DNA of 64,000 nucleotides. It comes from Roseateles aquatilis (GTDB lineage Bacteria; Pseudomonadota; Gammaproteobacteria; Burkholderiales; Burkholderiaceae_C). Position 1 is the first letter of the stretch; every line of letters starts with the position of its first letter. Where the stretch lies: NCBI RefSeq assembly GCF_002205645.1, contig NZ_NIOF01000001.1, positions 1,178,001-1,242,000 on the forward strand, in the 5' to 3' direction. The translations under genes and the position numbers were made by a program. Under the pieces are notes generated by a model. The model searched no databases, was not told the DNA's origin, and saw only the letters and a list, made by a program, of their open reading frames with translations. This document shows positions 43,955-52,764 of this stretch, piece after piece.

Positions 43955-45802
43955 ATGTCATTCACGTCCACCGATCTATCGCCCTACAGCAGCCACCTGA
44001 TCGTCCAATCGCCGACGCCCACGGCGGACCGGGACCTCGACCTGATGTCGCTGCTGCTGCTCATCATGGAGGTGGTCGAGTCCACCATCACGCTGCCTCG
44101 CACCGTGACGCGCAAGGCCAAGGAGCCCGGCGTGCTGGCGGCAAGCCACCTGGTCGATTTCTGGGACACGCCCGGCGGCGCGCGAAGCGTCGGCTGCGTC
44201 TACGTGGAGCACCGTCCGGTCGGATGGCTGCCCGCCGCGGCGGACAAGGACCAGTTGCATCACCTGGTCATCGTGACGACGAATCGCGACGGCCTGACGC
44301 TGGTCACGCTGACCGACGCGGAACACCGCGAAGCGATCATCGCCCGCTTCAAGTCCGGCTACTTCACGCCCTGGCGCCCCTTGCCCAAGGAGCTGCTGAT
44401 CCAGGCCTTCGTCGCCGCGCGCAAGATGAAGACGCTCTGGCTCTCGGGCGCGCATCGCAGCACCACCGTCAAGCCTAGCGCCAAGATCATCTCGGGACCG
44501 GACCTGCGCGACGCCATCGATCCGATGGGCGACTCGACCTACCTCGCCGGCGCCGTGCGCTCGGAGGCCGCCGGCGTCAGCCTCGGCAACTCCTCTGCCT
44601 GGATCGGCCCCAACGGCGACCGCCACGCGCTCGATGCACGGACCGACGGGGTGTTCCAGGCCATCGCCGATGCCGTCAAGGCGACGCCGCCGCAGGACAT
44701 GGCGGTGCATGCCGGCCTGGCCAGGCGCATCAGCGATGTCAGCCTGGCCACGGACTGTTATCACGTCGAGATGGCCTCCCCCGAGACGCTGTCGAGCGGC
44801 CAGGGCTTGGCGAGCGACCTGGCCGCCCGATTCAGCGTCGAGTTGGGCAAGGCGACCGTCGTGAAGGGGAAACCGACCTGTGCATTCACCGCGGAGGTCA
44901 CGCACCTCGCCGACGGTGCCTCCGCGGTGACTGCCATCGCACCGACCGTCCACGACGAGCGCGTGAGCTTCGTCATCGCCCAGCCACCCGCTGAACCCTT
45001 CGCCGCCTGGACCCGGGCGATCGAGGGCAACTCATCGCTGCTGCGTGTGTTCTACAACTCCGGGCACACGATTTCCGACGGCGCGCTCGCCGAGGCCCGC
45101 ACCCAGGACCGGCCGTTCGACGCGTTCGAGTTCGCCGACTTCAGCGGCTACAAGGTCACCCAGGAGAAGCCGCCAGGAACGACCTTGCGGCTCGACCGGA
45201 TGATGACGGTCAAGGATCAGAGCCTCTTCAAGTGGATCTTCAAGGAGGGGCTGCCGCGGCTCAAGCTGGGGGCGCCTGCGCCGGGGCGGTGCTGGCTCTT
45301 CTGCGACGACGGATCCAGCGAGGTGGCCGACTTCGTGCATCTGGACACGAGGGGCCCGACGAAAACACTGACCCTGTTCCACGCCAAGGGCGCCAACAGC
45401 GCCAAGGCCAGCCGTTGCGTGGCGCCTGGCCCCTATGAGCTGGTGTCGGCGCAGGCCACGAAGAATCTGCGCGCGTTCGACGCCAAGGACCTGCTGGGGC
45501 GCGTCCAGCATCGCCTGGAGAAGAAGGGCAAGGAGCGGGTGTGGGACCACCCGTGGGCCGTGAACGCGCCTGCGATCGCCGACGCGCAGCCCATGATCGA
45601 TGCGCTGGAGACACTGGGCATGGACTTCGCCTGCCGGGTCGTCATCGTCCAGCCGCACGTGCTCAAGTCCAAGTACATCGCCAGCGACGGCACCATCAGC
45701 GGCACCGTGGGCGCACGCCAGTTGCGCGCGCTGCTGTCAGGCGTCGAGTCGCTGGCCAAGGCCGTGTCGGCGAAGCTGACGGTGGTGACGGACCAACGCT
45801 AG
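43955..45802 (+). CDS. Uncharacterised protein with PD-(D/E)XK-like C-terminal core
   Basis: 615 residues from ATG 43955 (GGGAGAACC). No family is named with confidence. The middle region (LWLSGAHRSTTVKPSAKII, then GPDLRDAIDPMGDSTYLAGA) recalls segments found downstream of helicase domains in phage-defence helicases. Near residues 455-500 the sequence gives SSEVADF (D459), LFHAKG (K478) and a Gln in LVSAQATK, matching the E/D...hxK...Q arrangement of a PD-(D/E)XK nuclease. No helicase or Walker motif is present, so it looks like a free-standing nuclease-effector part. It has no membrane segment and begins the accessory stretch of this window. Confidence 0.5.
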   Translation: MSFTSTDLSPYSSHLIVQSPTPTADRDLDLMSLLLLIMEVVESTITLPRTVTRKAKEPGVLAASHLVDFWDTPGGARSVGCVYVEHRPVGWLPAAADKDQLHHLVIVTTNRDGLTLVTLTDAEHREAIIARFKSGYFTPWRPLPKELLIQAFVAARKMKTLWLSGAHRSTTVKPSAKIISGPDLRDAIDPMGDSTYLAGAVRSEAAGVSLGNSSAWIGPNGDRHALDARTDGVFQAIADAVKATPPQDMAVHAGLARRISDVSLATDCYHVEMASPETLSSGQGLASDLAARFSVELGKATVVKGKPTCAFTAEVTHLADGASAVTAIAPTVHDERVSFVIAQPPAEPFAAWTRAIEGNSSLLRVFYNSGHTISDGALAEARTQDRPFDAFEFADFSGYKVTQEKPPGTTLRLDRMMTVKDQSLFKWIFKEGLPRLKLGAPAPGRCWLFCDDGSSEVADFVHLDTRGPTKTLTLFHAKGANSAKASRCVAPGPYELVSAQATKNLRAFDAKDLLGRVQHRLEKKGKERVWDHPWAVNAPAIADAQPMIDALETLGMDFACRVVIVQPHVLKSKYIASDGTISGTVGARQLRALLSGVESLAKAVSAKLTVVTDQR

Positions 45803-45848
45803 CGACCGCGGGGCCTGGCCGGCTCGCGCGGCCCCGCGGCGACCGACG

Positions 45849-46640
45849 TCAGGGGGTCGCGATCGGCTTGCTCACATCCCTCTCGAACCACTTGGTCGAG
45901 ATCTTCGCGTAGGTCCCGTCGGCCATCAGGTCGGCGAGGGCCTTGTCGATGGCGGTCTTGAAGTTGGGGCTGCCCTTGCGGAAGGGGATGGCGTTGGTCG
46001 CGGCCTTGCCGATGGGGGCGCCGGCCTTGATGGGCAGCTTGGTCTTTTCCTTCAGGTAGGGGATCAGCAGGCTGTCGTTGAGCGCCACGTCGATGCGGCC
46101 GGTGGCCAGGTCCTGCAGGTACTCGGTCGCGCCGGGATAGGTGCGGACCTCGGCGCCGTCGAAGCTCTTGGCCAGGTCGGCGAAGTTGCTGCCCTGCCCC
46201 ACGCCGATCTTCTTGCCCTTGAGGTCCGCCGGCGTGCGCAGCGTGCGGGTCTCGTTGGCGCGGACGATCAACTGCGGATAGGACATGACATACGGCGCGC
46301 TGAAGTCGAAGGTCTTGCGGCGCTCGTCGGTGGCGGCCACCTGGTTGACGATCACGTCGTACTTGCCGGACTGCAGGCCGGCCAGGATGCCGCTCCACTC
46401 GGTGGTGGTGAACTCCGGCTTCACGCCCAGCTTGCCGGCGATGGCCTTGGCGATGTCGACGTCGAAACCCGTCAACTGCCCCTTCTCGTCCTTGAAGTTG
46501 AAGGGCGGGTAGGTGCCCTCGACCGCCACGCGCAAGGTGCCGCGCGCCTTGACGTCGTCGAGTAGATCGGCCGCCTGCGCGGCCAGGGACACGCCGGCCA
46601 GCAGCGCGGCCGCGAGGAGGGAGGTGCGAATGTGCTTCAT
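45849..46640 (-). CDS. Amino-acid ABC transporter substrate-binding protein
   Basis: 263 residues from ATG 46640. Signal peptide (LLAAALLAGVSLAAQA), then the family motifs GTLRVAVEGTYPPFNF, GFDVDIAKAIAGKLG and NQVAATDERRKTFDFS of SBP family 3 (cystine/polar amino acids). Periplasmic. No permease or ATPase is adjacent; a matching permease is at 30.4-31.1 kb. Confidence 0.9.
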   Translation of the reverse strand: MKHIRTSLLAAALLAGVSLAAQAADLLDDVKARGTLRVAVEGTYPPFNFKDEKGQLTGFDVDIAKAIAGKLGVKPEFTTTEWSGILAGLQSGKYDVIVNQVAATDERRKTFDFSAPYVMSYPQLIVRANETRTLRTPADLKGKKIGVGQGSNFADLAKSFDGAEVRTYPGATEYLQDLATGRIDVALNDSLLIPYLKEKTKLPIKAGAPIGKAATNAIPFRKGSPNFKTAIDKALADLMADGTYAKISTKWFERDVSKPIATP

Positions 46641-46938
46641 GGAACCCTCTGGGACGGAGAAGGGATCGATGTTGCCACCTTCGGCACAACCGCGCGTCAT
46701 ATGGATATGCGCGGCGGCACGGGTGGCACGGGCGACGCCGAGTGCGCTGGCAGATAGGAGTGCAGGAGTGCGGGAGCGCCAGCGTGCGCGGGGTTGGCGC
46801 CGCGGCTGGGCGGGTCGCGTCCCCAAGTTGTGTGATGACGAAGGCCATCGCGCGACCTAAGGTTTCACGCTGACCCGCGCGGCACGGGCATCCCCTTGAC
46901 GAGGCTCGCCGGCGCGATGTGTCTTCCCGGGAGTCTTC

Positions 46939-49900
46939 ATGGACTGGATCGCGACGAGGCGGCTCGGCCTGGGCATCGCCTGCCTGGTGCTGCTCGCCGG
47001 AGAGGCGGGCGCCGCCGCGCCGCCGCCTGATAACAAGGCCCCGAGCCCCACGCAGCACGCGGCTCCAAACCCCGACCAGAGCCCCTCGCGGAACCCGTCG
47101 CTGAGCCCGGCCCAGAACGCGGCCCAGAACCCGGCTCAGAACCCCGTTCAAAGCGCCGCCCCGCAGTCCGGCAAGGGCGGATCGCCCACCCCGGATCAGA
47201 AGGCCGGCGTCGGCCCCTCATCCACGTCGACCGAGCCGATCGGCGCGGTGCAACCGTCCCCGAACCGTTCGACCGCGGCCCGCGGCACGGTGTCCGACTT
47301 CGTGGTCAAGGCCTCGATCGTCGATGTCGCGCCGATTCCCCTGGCGGATGGCGACATCTTCGCGGTCTCCGCGGAGGTCTTCACCTCGGCGCCCACCAGC
47401 CTGCGCACCCTGCACGCGCAGTTGGGCGTGCTGGTCGACGGGCAGCCCGCCTCGGCCATCACGCTGCCGTCGGCCACGACCACCTCGTCGGACGCGTACT
47501 TCGTGTCGTCGCCCTCGACGAACGCCACGTCGCCGCAGTCGGGCAGCTTCGGCAAGCCGGCCACGAGCGACTACTCCCACGTCGTGACGTTGCAGGTGCG
47601 AGCCCCCAAGGGCATGGCGCCCCGCTCGGGCGGCACGGTCACGATCTCGCTGTACAGCCAGGCGGACGGTCGCGTGATCGCGGTGAAGGCGCTCACGACA
47701 CCTGTCGTGGGGCCCGTCGTCCAGGGGCCGGAAACACCCTGGTATCTGCGCTACCTGTCGCAGGGCATCGCGGGGACGTCGATCCTGGTGGCGATGATCG
47801 CCTTGTGGTCCAGCCGGACCCGCGTGCGCGAGGCCGACCGGCTGGAGGACGCCTACAAGCGCGAGCGGGAGGAGGACCTGCTCAAGCGCACGGAGCAGGA
47901 GCTGGAGATCCAGGCCGAGATGGACGCGGCGCGGCGGGCGATGCCGTCCACCGCGAGCGGCGAGCGCCATGCCATCGCCGATCTGGCGCCCACGCTGCCG
48001 GTGCTGCCGCGCGACGTCGAGGACGCCGCGACCGAGGGGCGGCTGGCGGTGGTGCTGGGCTCGGGCGTGTCCGCGCAGGCCGGCCTGCCCACCAGCCACG
48101 TCCTGTGCGAACGCGTGCTCACGGCGCTGCGCCGCCAGCGCGTGCTGCCCGCGGCCGATGCCGAGATGCTGCGGGAGCTGCTGGCGCGCTCCGGCCCCTA
48201 CCTGCTGAACGAGGCCCTGCTCACGCGCCTGCCGCGGCGCCAGATCTGCCAATTGCTGCAGCAGGAGCTGACGGTGGGCCGCGCGGACAGCGCGCTGCAC
48301 GACCACCTGCTGCGGCTGGGCGCGCAGGGCGTGTTCATCGATCTCACCTGGGACGACTCCGCGCCGCGTGCCTTCGCGCGCGCCGGCGCGCGGGTCTTCA
48401 CGCTCAGCGACGCGGAGGGACTGTCCTCGGCGCTGCGGGAGCGGCAGTTGTGCGTCTTCAAGCCGTTCGGCATGGCGAGCAAGCCGGAGTCCCTCTGCCT
48501 GACGCTGCAGGAGCTGCGGCGCCAGCTCGACCGCAATCCCGAGTACGGCCGCCTGCTCGCCTCGTTCTTCTCCACGCACAGCGCGCTGTTCCTGGGCTCG
48601 CACCTGCGGTCGATCGAGGAATTCCTCAAGGCGCTGCCGCCGCTGGAGGCCTCGTCCAAGCGCCAGAACGTGGCCGTCGTCGCCAAGGAGCTGGACGAGC
48701 ACCTGTGGGAGCTGGGCACCGGCGCGTCGTTCGGGATCAAGCTGGCCAGCTTCGTGCCCACGCGCGATTTCTCGGCCCTGCCGGAGGTCATCGGCAAGCT
48801 GGCGGACGCGGTGAGCGCGCGGGCCCGCGACCGGTCCGCGGGCTTCATCCAGCCGGTGCTGCGCAAAGTGCGGCTGCACAACATCGGTGTCTTCGAGGAC
48901 ATCGAGATCGACATCAACGAGGACTGGACCGTCTTCCTCGGCATGAACGGCGGCGGCAAGTCGACCATCCTCAAGGCCATCGCGCTGGCGATGTTCGGCA
49001 CCGACGACCGGACGGCCCGCCCGGCGCAGCGCCTGCTGCGCAAGTCGGCCAACGCGGGCCGCGTGACGCTGGACTTCGAGAAGGACTCGATCACCACCGA
49101 GCTGATCCGCACGCCGGACGGCGTGATCGTGAAGGGCTCGCCCAACTCGCCGCTGCTGCTGCGGCGCATGCTGGTGCTGGGCTTCCCGGTGCTGCGCGGC
49201 GTGACGCTGGCCAATCCCAAGGGTCCGCGCGCACTGGCGGCGCTGGAGCCGTCGGTCAACGACGTGGAGCCGCTGCTCACCGGCGTGACGGACAGCCGGC
49301 TGGACGACATCAAGCAATGGCTGCTGAACATCATGGTGGCCGCCAAGGACGGCGTGGCGCGCGATCAGAAGATGCTGGAAACGGTCAGGAAGATCGTCTC
49401 GGCGATGCTGCCCGGGGAAGGCGTGGCGCTGCAGGACTACGACCCGCAGAGCTTCGAGGTGCTGGTGTCGACGCCGGCGGGGCCGGTGGAGTTCGACTCG
49501 CTGAGCCAGGGCATGGGATCGATCTTCAACTGGGTCGGCATCCTGGTGCGTCGGCTCTACGACATCTACCCCAAGTCCAGCCACCCCGAGAAGGAGCACG
49601 CGCTGGTGCTGATCGACGAGCTGGACGCCCACCTGCATCCGGAGTGGCAACGCCGGCTGGTGACGCTGACGAAGCAGGAGTTCCCGAACGCGCAGATCGT
49701 GGCGACGACGCACTCGGCCTTGCTGGTCGGGGCATTGGCGCCGGCGGAGATCCGCATGGTGGAGCGGGATCCGGAGTCCAGGCGCGTGCTGGTCCGCAAT
49801 CCGGAGATCAACCTGACCGGCCAGCGCGTCGACGAGATCCTGACCAGTGCGCTCTTCGCGATGGATACGACGCGCAACCTGGAGGCGGAGAACACCATCA

Positions 49901-50151
49901 ACAACTATTTCCGGCTGTACGAGCGCCAGGCCTTCCTGTCGCCGGAGGAACTGGCGGAGCTGGCGCAGTGGCAGGAGAAGTTCGATCGCCTCAACTATGG
50001 CCGGCCGCCCGCGCGGACCGTGCCGCCCCTGGTGGCGCCCACCGGTGATCCGATCAACGACGTCATGAACCGCGTGCTGGGACGGTCGGGCGGGCGGCCG
50101 GCGTCCTCCGGCGCCGCGGATCGGCCAGCCGCCGACGAGAGCAGGGAGTGA
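46939..50151 (+). CDS. Membrane-anchored Septu-like (PtuA) ATPase with SIR2-like domain
   Basis: 1070 residues from ATG 46939 (GGGAGTCTTC). Order: signal-anchor (about 9-27); Pro/Asn/Gln-rich linker (28-110); a beta-rich exported domain (117-258); TM helix (268-290); charged helix (294-334); SIR2-like domain with VVLGSGVSAQAGLPTSHVL at 371-389; and a RecF/AAA-type ATPase with Walker A GMNGGGKST (668-676), SLSQGM (854-859), Walker B LIDELD (D893/E894) and TTHS (H925). The SIR2-like part lacks the usual TTNYD (LTWDD here) and K-x-HG (KPFG here). The next gene, three bases after the stop codon, is a PtuB-like HNH nuclease, the ATPase-nuclease pairing of Septu defence. The exported and SIR2-like modules are not part of known PtuA. 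Confidence 0.85.
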   Translation: MDWIATRRLGLGIACLVLLAGEAGAAAPPPDNKAPSPTQHAAPNPDQSPSRNPSLSPAQNAAQNPAQNPVQSAAPQSGKGGSPTPDQKAGVGPSSTSTEPIGAVQPSPNRSTAARGTVSDFVVKASIVDVAPIPLADGDIFAVSAEVFTSAPTSLRTLHAQLGVLVDGQPASAITLPSATTTSSDAYFVSSPSTNATSPQSGSFGKPATSDYSHVVTLQVRAPKGMAPRSGGTVTISLYSQADGRVIAVKALTTPVVGPVVQGPETPWYLRYLSQGIAGTSILVAMIALWSSRTRVREADRLEDAYKREREEDLLKRTEQELEIQAEMDAARRAMPSTASGERHAIADLAPTLPVLPRDVEDAATEGRLAVVLGSGVSAQAGLPTSHVLCERVLTALRRQRVLPAADAEMLRELLARSGPYLLNEALLTRLPRRQICQLLQQELTVGRADSALHDHLLRLGAQGVFIDLTWDDSAPRAFARAGARVFTLSDAEGLSSALRERQLCVFKPFGMASKPESLCLTLQELRRQLDRNPEYGRLLASFFSTHSALFLGSHLRSIEEFLKALPPLEASSKRQNVAVVAKELDEHLWELGTGASFGIKLASFVPTRDFSALPEVIGKLADAVSARARDRSAGFIQPVLRKVRLHNIGVFEDIEIDINEDWTVFLGMNGGGKSTILKAIALAMFGTDDRTARPAQRLLRKSANAGRVTLDFEKDSITTELIRTPDGVIVKGSPNSPLLLRRMLVLGFPVLRGVTLANPKGPRALAALEPSVNDVEPLLTGVTDSRLDDIKQWLLNIMVAAKDGVARDQKMLETVRKIVSAMLPGEGVALQDYDPQSFEVLVSTPAGPVEFDSLSQGMGSIFNWVGILVRRLYDIYPKSSHPEKEHALVLIDELDAHLHPEWQRRLVTLTKQEFPNAQIVATTHSALLVGALAPAEIRMVERDPESRRVLVRNPEINLTGQRVDEILTSALFAMDTTRNLEAENTINNYFRLYERQAFLSPEELAELAQWQEKFDRLNYGRPPARTVPPLVAPTGDPINDVMNRVLGRSGGRPASSGAADRPAADESRE

Positions 50152-50153
50152 CC

Positions 50154-50984
50154 ATGCCAGGCACATGCAGAACCGCGCCGAACGGCGATGCCGACTGGGA
50201 AGACTGGCTGCGGCGCTGCGCCGCCGCGCTGAAGGACCTGGTGACCAACCGATCGCAGGGCGTGAAGACGGACATCCGGGGCGACGTCTACAAGGGGGCG
50301 ATCCCGTTCCTGATGACGCTCACGCACAACCGCTGCGCCTACTGCGAGGCGAAGATCTATCAATCGCCGCCCGAGCTGGAGCACTACCGGCCCAAGGGCC
50401 GCATCGCCAATGCCGGCATCAAGGCCGACGGCGAGGAGCATCCCGGCTACTGGTGGCTGGCCTACGAGTGGGCCAACATGCTGCCGTCCTGCATCGACTG
50501 CAATCGCGTCCGCAAGCATGGCGCGGACAAGGAGCTCGCGGGCAAGGGGGACAACTTCCCGCTCAAGGACGAAGGCCGCCGTGCCTGGTCACCCGACGAC
50601 CCCATCGACGCCGAGGAGCCGCTGCTGCTGGACCCGCTGCGCCCCGGCTTCGCGTGGGACGAGCACTTCGCCTTCAACTTCGACGGCACGATCCAGGCAA
50701 AGAGCGAGCACGGCGCGGAGACCATCCGCATCCTGGGGCTGAACCGGCGCGAGCTGCTGCTGGAGCAGCGACGTCAGCGCATCGACGACGCGGTGGAGCG
50801 GATGAGCACCTACCTGCAGAGCCGCATCACGCGAGCGCCGTTCGCCCAGGCCAAGCTGCGGGCGCTGGAGGAGATGTGGGAGGGGGACTCCGACTTCGGA
50901 TCGTTCACGCAACGCGCGTTGCATGCCTACGTCGACGAACTGGCCACGGAAGGCGTGCAGGTGCGCTTTCCGCCGGAGCCCTGA
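50154..50984 (+). CDS. PtuB-like HNH endonuclease
   Basis: 276 residues from ATG 50154 with GGGAG upstream; an in-frame GTG at 50148 overlaps the ATPase stop. Zinc ligands C61/C64 (RCAYCEAK) and C113/C116 (SCIDCNRVRKHG) bracket the HNH core ELEHYRPKG (H77), with WWLAYEW and N117 in place and a NFPL segment after. This layout matches the HNH nucleases of Septu and retron-linked ATPase/HNH modules. It should cut nucleic acid when released or activated by the ATPase. Translation is probably coupled to the ATPase gene. A helical C-terminus follows (RRQRIDDAVERMS). Confidence 0.85.
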   Translation: MPGTCRTAPNGDADWEDWLRRCAAALKDLVTNRSQGVKTDIRGDVYKGAIPFLMTLTHNRCAYCEAKIYQSPPELEHYRPKGRIANAGIKADGEEHPGYWWLAYEWANMLPSCIDCNRVRKHGADKELAGKGDNFPLKDEGRRAWSPDDPIDAEEPLLLDPLRPGFAWDEHFAFNFDGTIQAKSEHGAETIRILGLNRRELLLEQRRQRIDDAVERMSTYLQSRITRAPFAQAKLRALEEMWEGDSDFGSFTQRALHAYVDELATEGVQVRFPPEP

Positions 50985-51059
50985 CGGAGAGAGCCGCCAG
51001 ATCCACTGCGAAGCAACTCCTGCCCGATGAGAGCAGCGCAGTCGCCCTCCGAATCGATT

Positions 51060-52136
51060 TCAGGTCAACGCTATCCGGGAGTTCTCGTAAATGGGCGCGA
51101 GGTCGGCGAGCGAGACGTGACCTTGACAGAGGAAGATCAGCGACAGATAGCAATAGCAGAACAGGAACGTCCACGACGACGAGGAAACGGACTCGCCATC
51201 CGCGAACACGCTGTTGAGGCGCGTGGCGGCGTTGCCATGTGCCGCCGCATTGCGGGAGGCGTACAGCAGCGCCAGGATCTGAAAGCGCACCCATTCGGCA
51301 TCGGCCTCGAACACGTCGCCAGGCTGACCGGAACCCAGCACGTAGCTCTGAATTTCCTGCTGAATGATCAGCCCGGTCGCGTGAACGAGCTTTCTTGCCT
51401 TGTCCGCGTTCGCGCCCGCGATGCCGTAGTCGATCTCCGTTCGATTTGCCTTCTCCGACACGTTGCAGAGTTGCGCGTACTTGGCGCCGGTGGAGGACGC
51501 GATCCTCGCGTGCAAGACTGGGAAGTTCTTCTTGAAGCTCTTGTAGGACGACGGGATGAGCAATGTGCGCACGACGGCTGCAGTTCCAGCGTTGGTCGTG
51601 TTGTGCGTCTCGACGGCAATGCCGCGAAGAACGTAGGCGGCCACGAAATGGAGGTTCTTGTCCGTGGCCGAAGCCGTGTAGTTCTTCAGCAGCTCGAAGA
51701 CGGTGATCTGTGCCGGCCCGCCAGCGACAGCCGGCAGCGGGATGACGTTGTTCAAGCGACCCGCGATCGCGTCGGCGACGTTCTTGATGCTGCGACTGTC
51801 GGTGAGCTGATCGCTACCTCCCGCGGGCCCGCTCAGATAGAGGTCGTTGTACGCGTTGTTTGTCGCGGACCACAGCGCATTGAACGCGAGGTCGGGTCGC
51901 CGCGGCAGTTGCGAGTACGCATCGAGCAGGCTGGTGGCCGCGACGTAGGGGATGTTCTGCGGTGTCGCCCAGCCGGCCGGGTCGAGGTGCCGGAACTGCT
52001 GATGCCACCCATATCGGGCATGCCCGATGGGGAGCATCTGTGCCTGGTGTCGCTCCGGCGAATAGGCCGTCACCAGATTCTTCAGGATGTCCAGTTTTTG
52101 CTGCGTGGCTGCGTTGTTGTTGGGCGTGGTCGCCAT
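51060..52136 (-). CDS. Protein with C-terminal HEPN-type RNAAAH motif
   Basis: 358 residues from ATG 52136; the frame stays open to a GTG at 52253, but the added part looks non-genuine. No family recognised. Near residue 305 the sequence YASRNAAAHGN contains R-N-x-x-x-H (R-X4-H), the canonical HEPN ribonuclease motif. The last 40 residues include a hydrophobic stretch (FLFCYCYLSLIFLC) that may pack in the fold or touch the membrane. Helical throughout, rich in Asn and Thr, with lower GC than the neighbours. It is convergent with the HNH nuclease gene (75 bp), which places it inside the defence-like stretch. Confidence 0.55.
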   Translation of the reverse strand: MATTPNNNAATQQKLDILKNLVTAYSPERHQAQMLPIGHARYGWHQQFRHLDPAGWATPQNIPYVAATSLLDAYSQLPRRPDLAFNALWSATNNAYNDLYLSGPAGGSDQLTDSRSIKNVADAIAGRLNNVIPLPAVAGGPAQITVFELLKNYTASATDKNLHFVAAYVLRGIAVETHNTTNAGTAAVVRTLLIPSSYKSFKKNFPVLHARIASSTGAKYAQLCNVSEKANRTEIDYGIAGANADKARKLVHATGLIIQQEIQSYVLGSGQPGDVFEADAEWVRFQILALLYASRNAAAHGNAATRLNSVFADGESVSSSSWTFLFCYCYLSLIFLCQGHVSLADLAPIYENSRIALT

Positions 52137-52481
52137 AGGAGTCGGTTTCCCTGCTTGCTTGTCATGAGTCGCCGCCGCGAAGACCACAGGGCCGTCGGCA
52201 GTGGCGGTCAGCAGCATGCCGGACAGGCATAGGTGCGTCACTTCGGGGATCACACCAATCGCCCAACGGGGAGTTTCATGCCGCTGTCGCCACGGTCGGG
52301 AGCGATGCCTTCCGCAGGGCAGGATCCATTGTCCAGTCTCTCCCGGCTGACGGAACCTGACGCGTCACCGATTCTTGCGCCCCAATCGAGGCGATTCTCC
52401 CGGCGCCGACCGATACCTAGAGTCCAAAACACGTCGCCGAACACGGCGGCGGTTTTTCAACTTATCGACATGGGTGAAGTG
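52137..52481. other. Gene-poor region upstream of the bacteriocin-like gene
   Basis: 345 bp with no supported gene. It must carry the promoters of both the divergent HEPN-motif gene and the bacteriocin-like gene. A short AT-richer block (GGTTTTTCAACTTATC) lies just before the latter. Open frames in the plus direction here lack ribosome sites. Confidence 0.5.
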
Positions 52482-52679
52482 ATGAGAGAACTGACGTCGC
52501 AGGAACTGGAGCTTGTCTCCGGCGGAGACAGCTGGGCCGGTACCCCGGAAGGCCGCGCGCCCTACGTGGGCAGGTTTACGCAATGCATGATCGATTCGGT
52601 GGGATGGTCGCAAGGGCGAGCCGAATGGGCGGGGGCGTACTGCGGGGCGAAGCTGATGTATGAGGCATTGACCTGGTGA
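52482..52679 (+). CDS. Bacteriocin-like peptide with double-glycine leader
   Basis: 65 residues from ATG 52482; an in-frame ATG at 52470 would add MGEV. The N-terminus MRELTSQELELVSGG is a textbook double-glycine leader (E-L-x-x-V-x-GG), read by C39-peptidase ABC exporters. Cleavage would leave a 50-residue core with two Cys (TQCMIDSV, AYCGAKL), four Trp and several Gly, ending YEALTW. Such peptides are class II bacteriocins/microcins or pheromones. No exporter or immunity gene is recognised alongside. A hairpin follows at 52711. Confidence 0.65.
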   Translation: MRELTSQELELVSGGDSWAGTPEGRAPYVGRFTQCMIDSVGWSQGRAEWAGAYCGAKLMYEALTW

Positions 52680-52710
52680 TACTGATCCCGCGTGAGATGC
52701 GCCACCAAGG

Positions 52711-52732
52711 GACAGGGCGCTCGCGCCCTGTC
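52711..52732 (+). terminator. Hairpin after bacteriocin-like gene
   Basis: GACAGGGCG-CTCG-CGCCCTGTC, a perfect 9-bp stem with a 4-nt loop 31 bp after the stop codon, followed by ATTGCT rather than a T-run. Confidence 0.6.
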
Positions 52733-52764
52733 ATTGCTCGTTGAATGCGCTCAAATGGCTCTTC

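Noticed and set aside
46939-50984. Retron-type ATPase/HNH module
   Set aside because: No reverse transcriptase or msr/msd-like RNA was seen in the flanks, so a Septu-like assignment is preferred.
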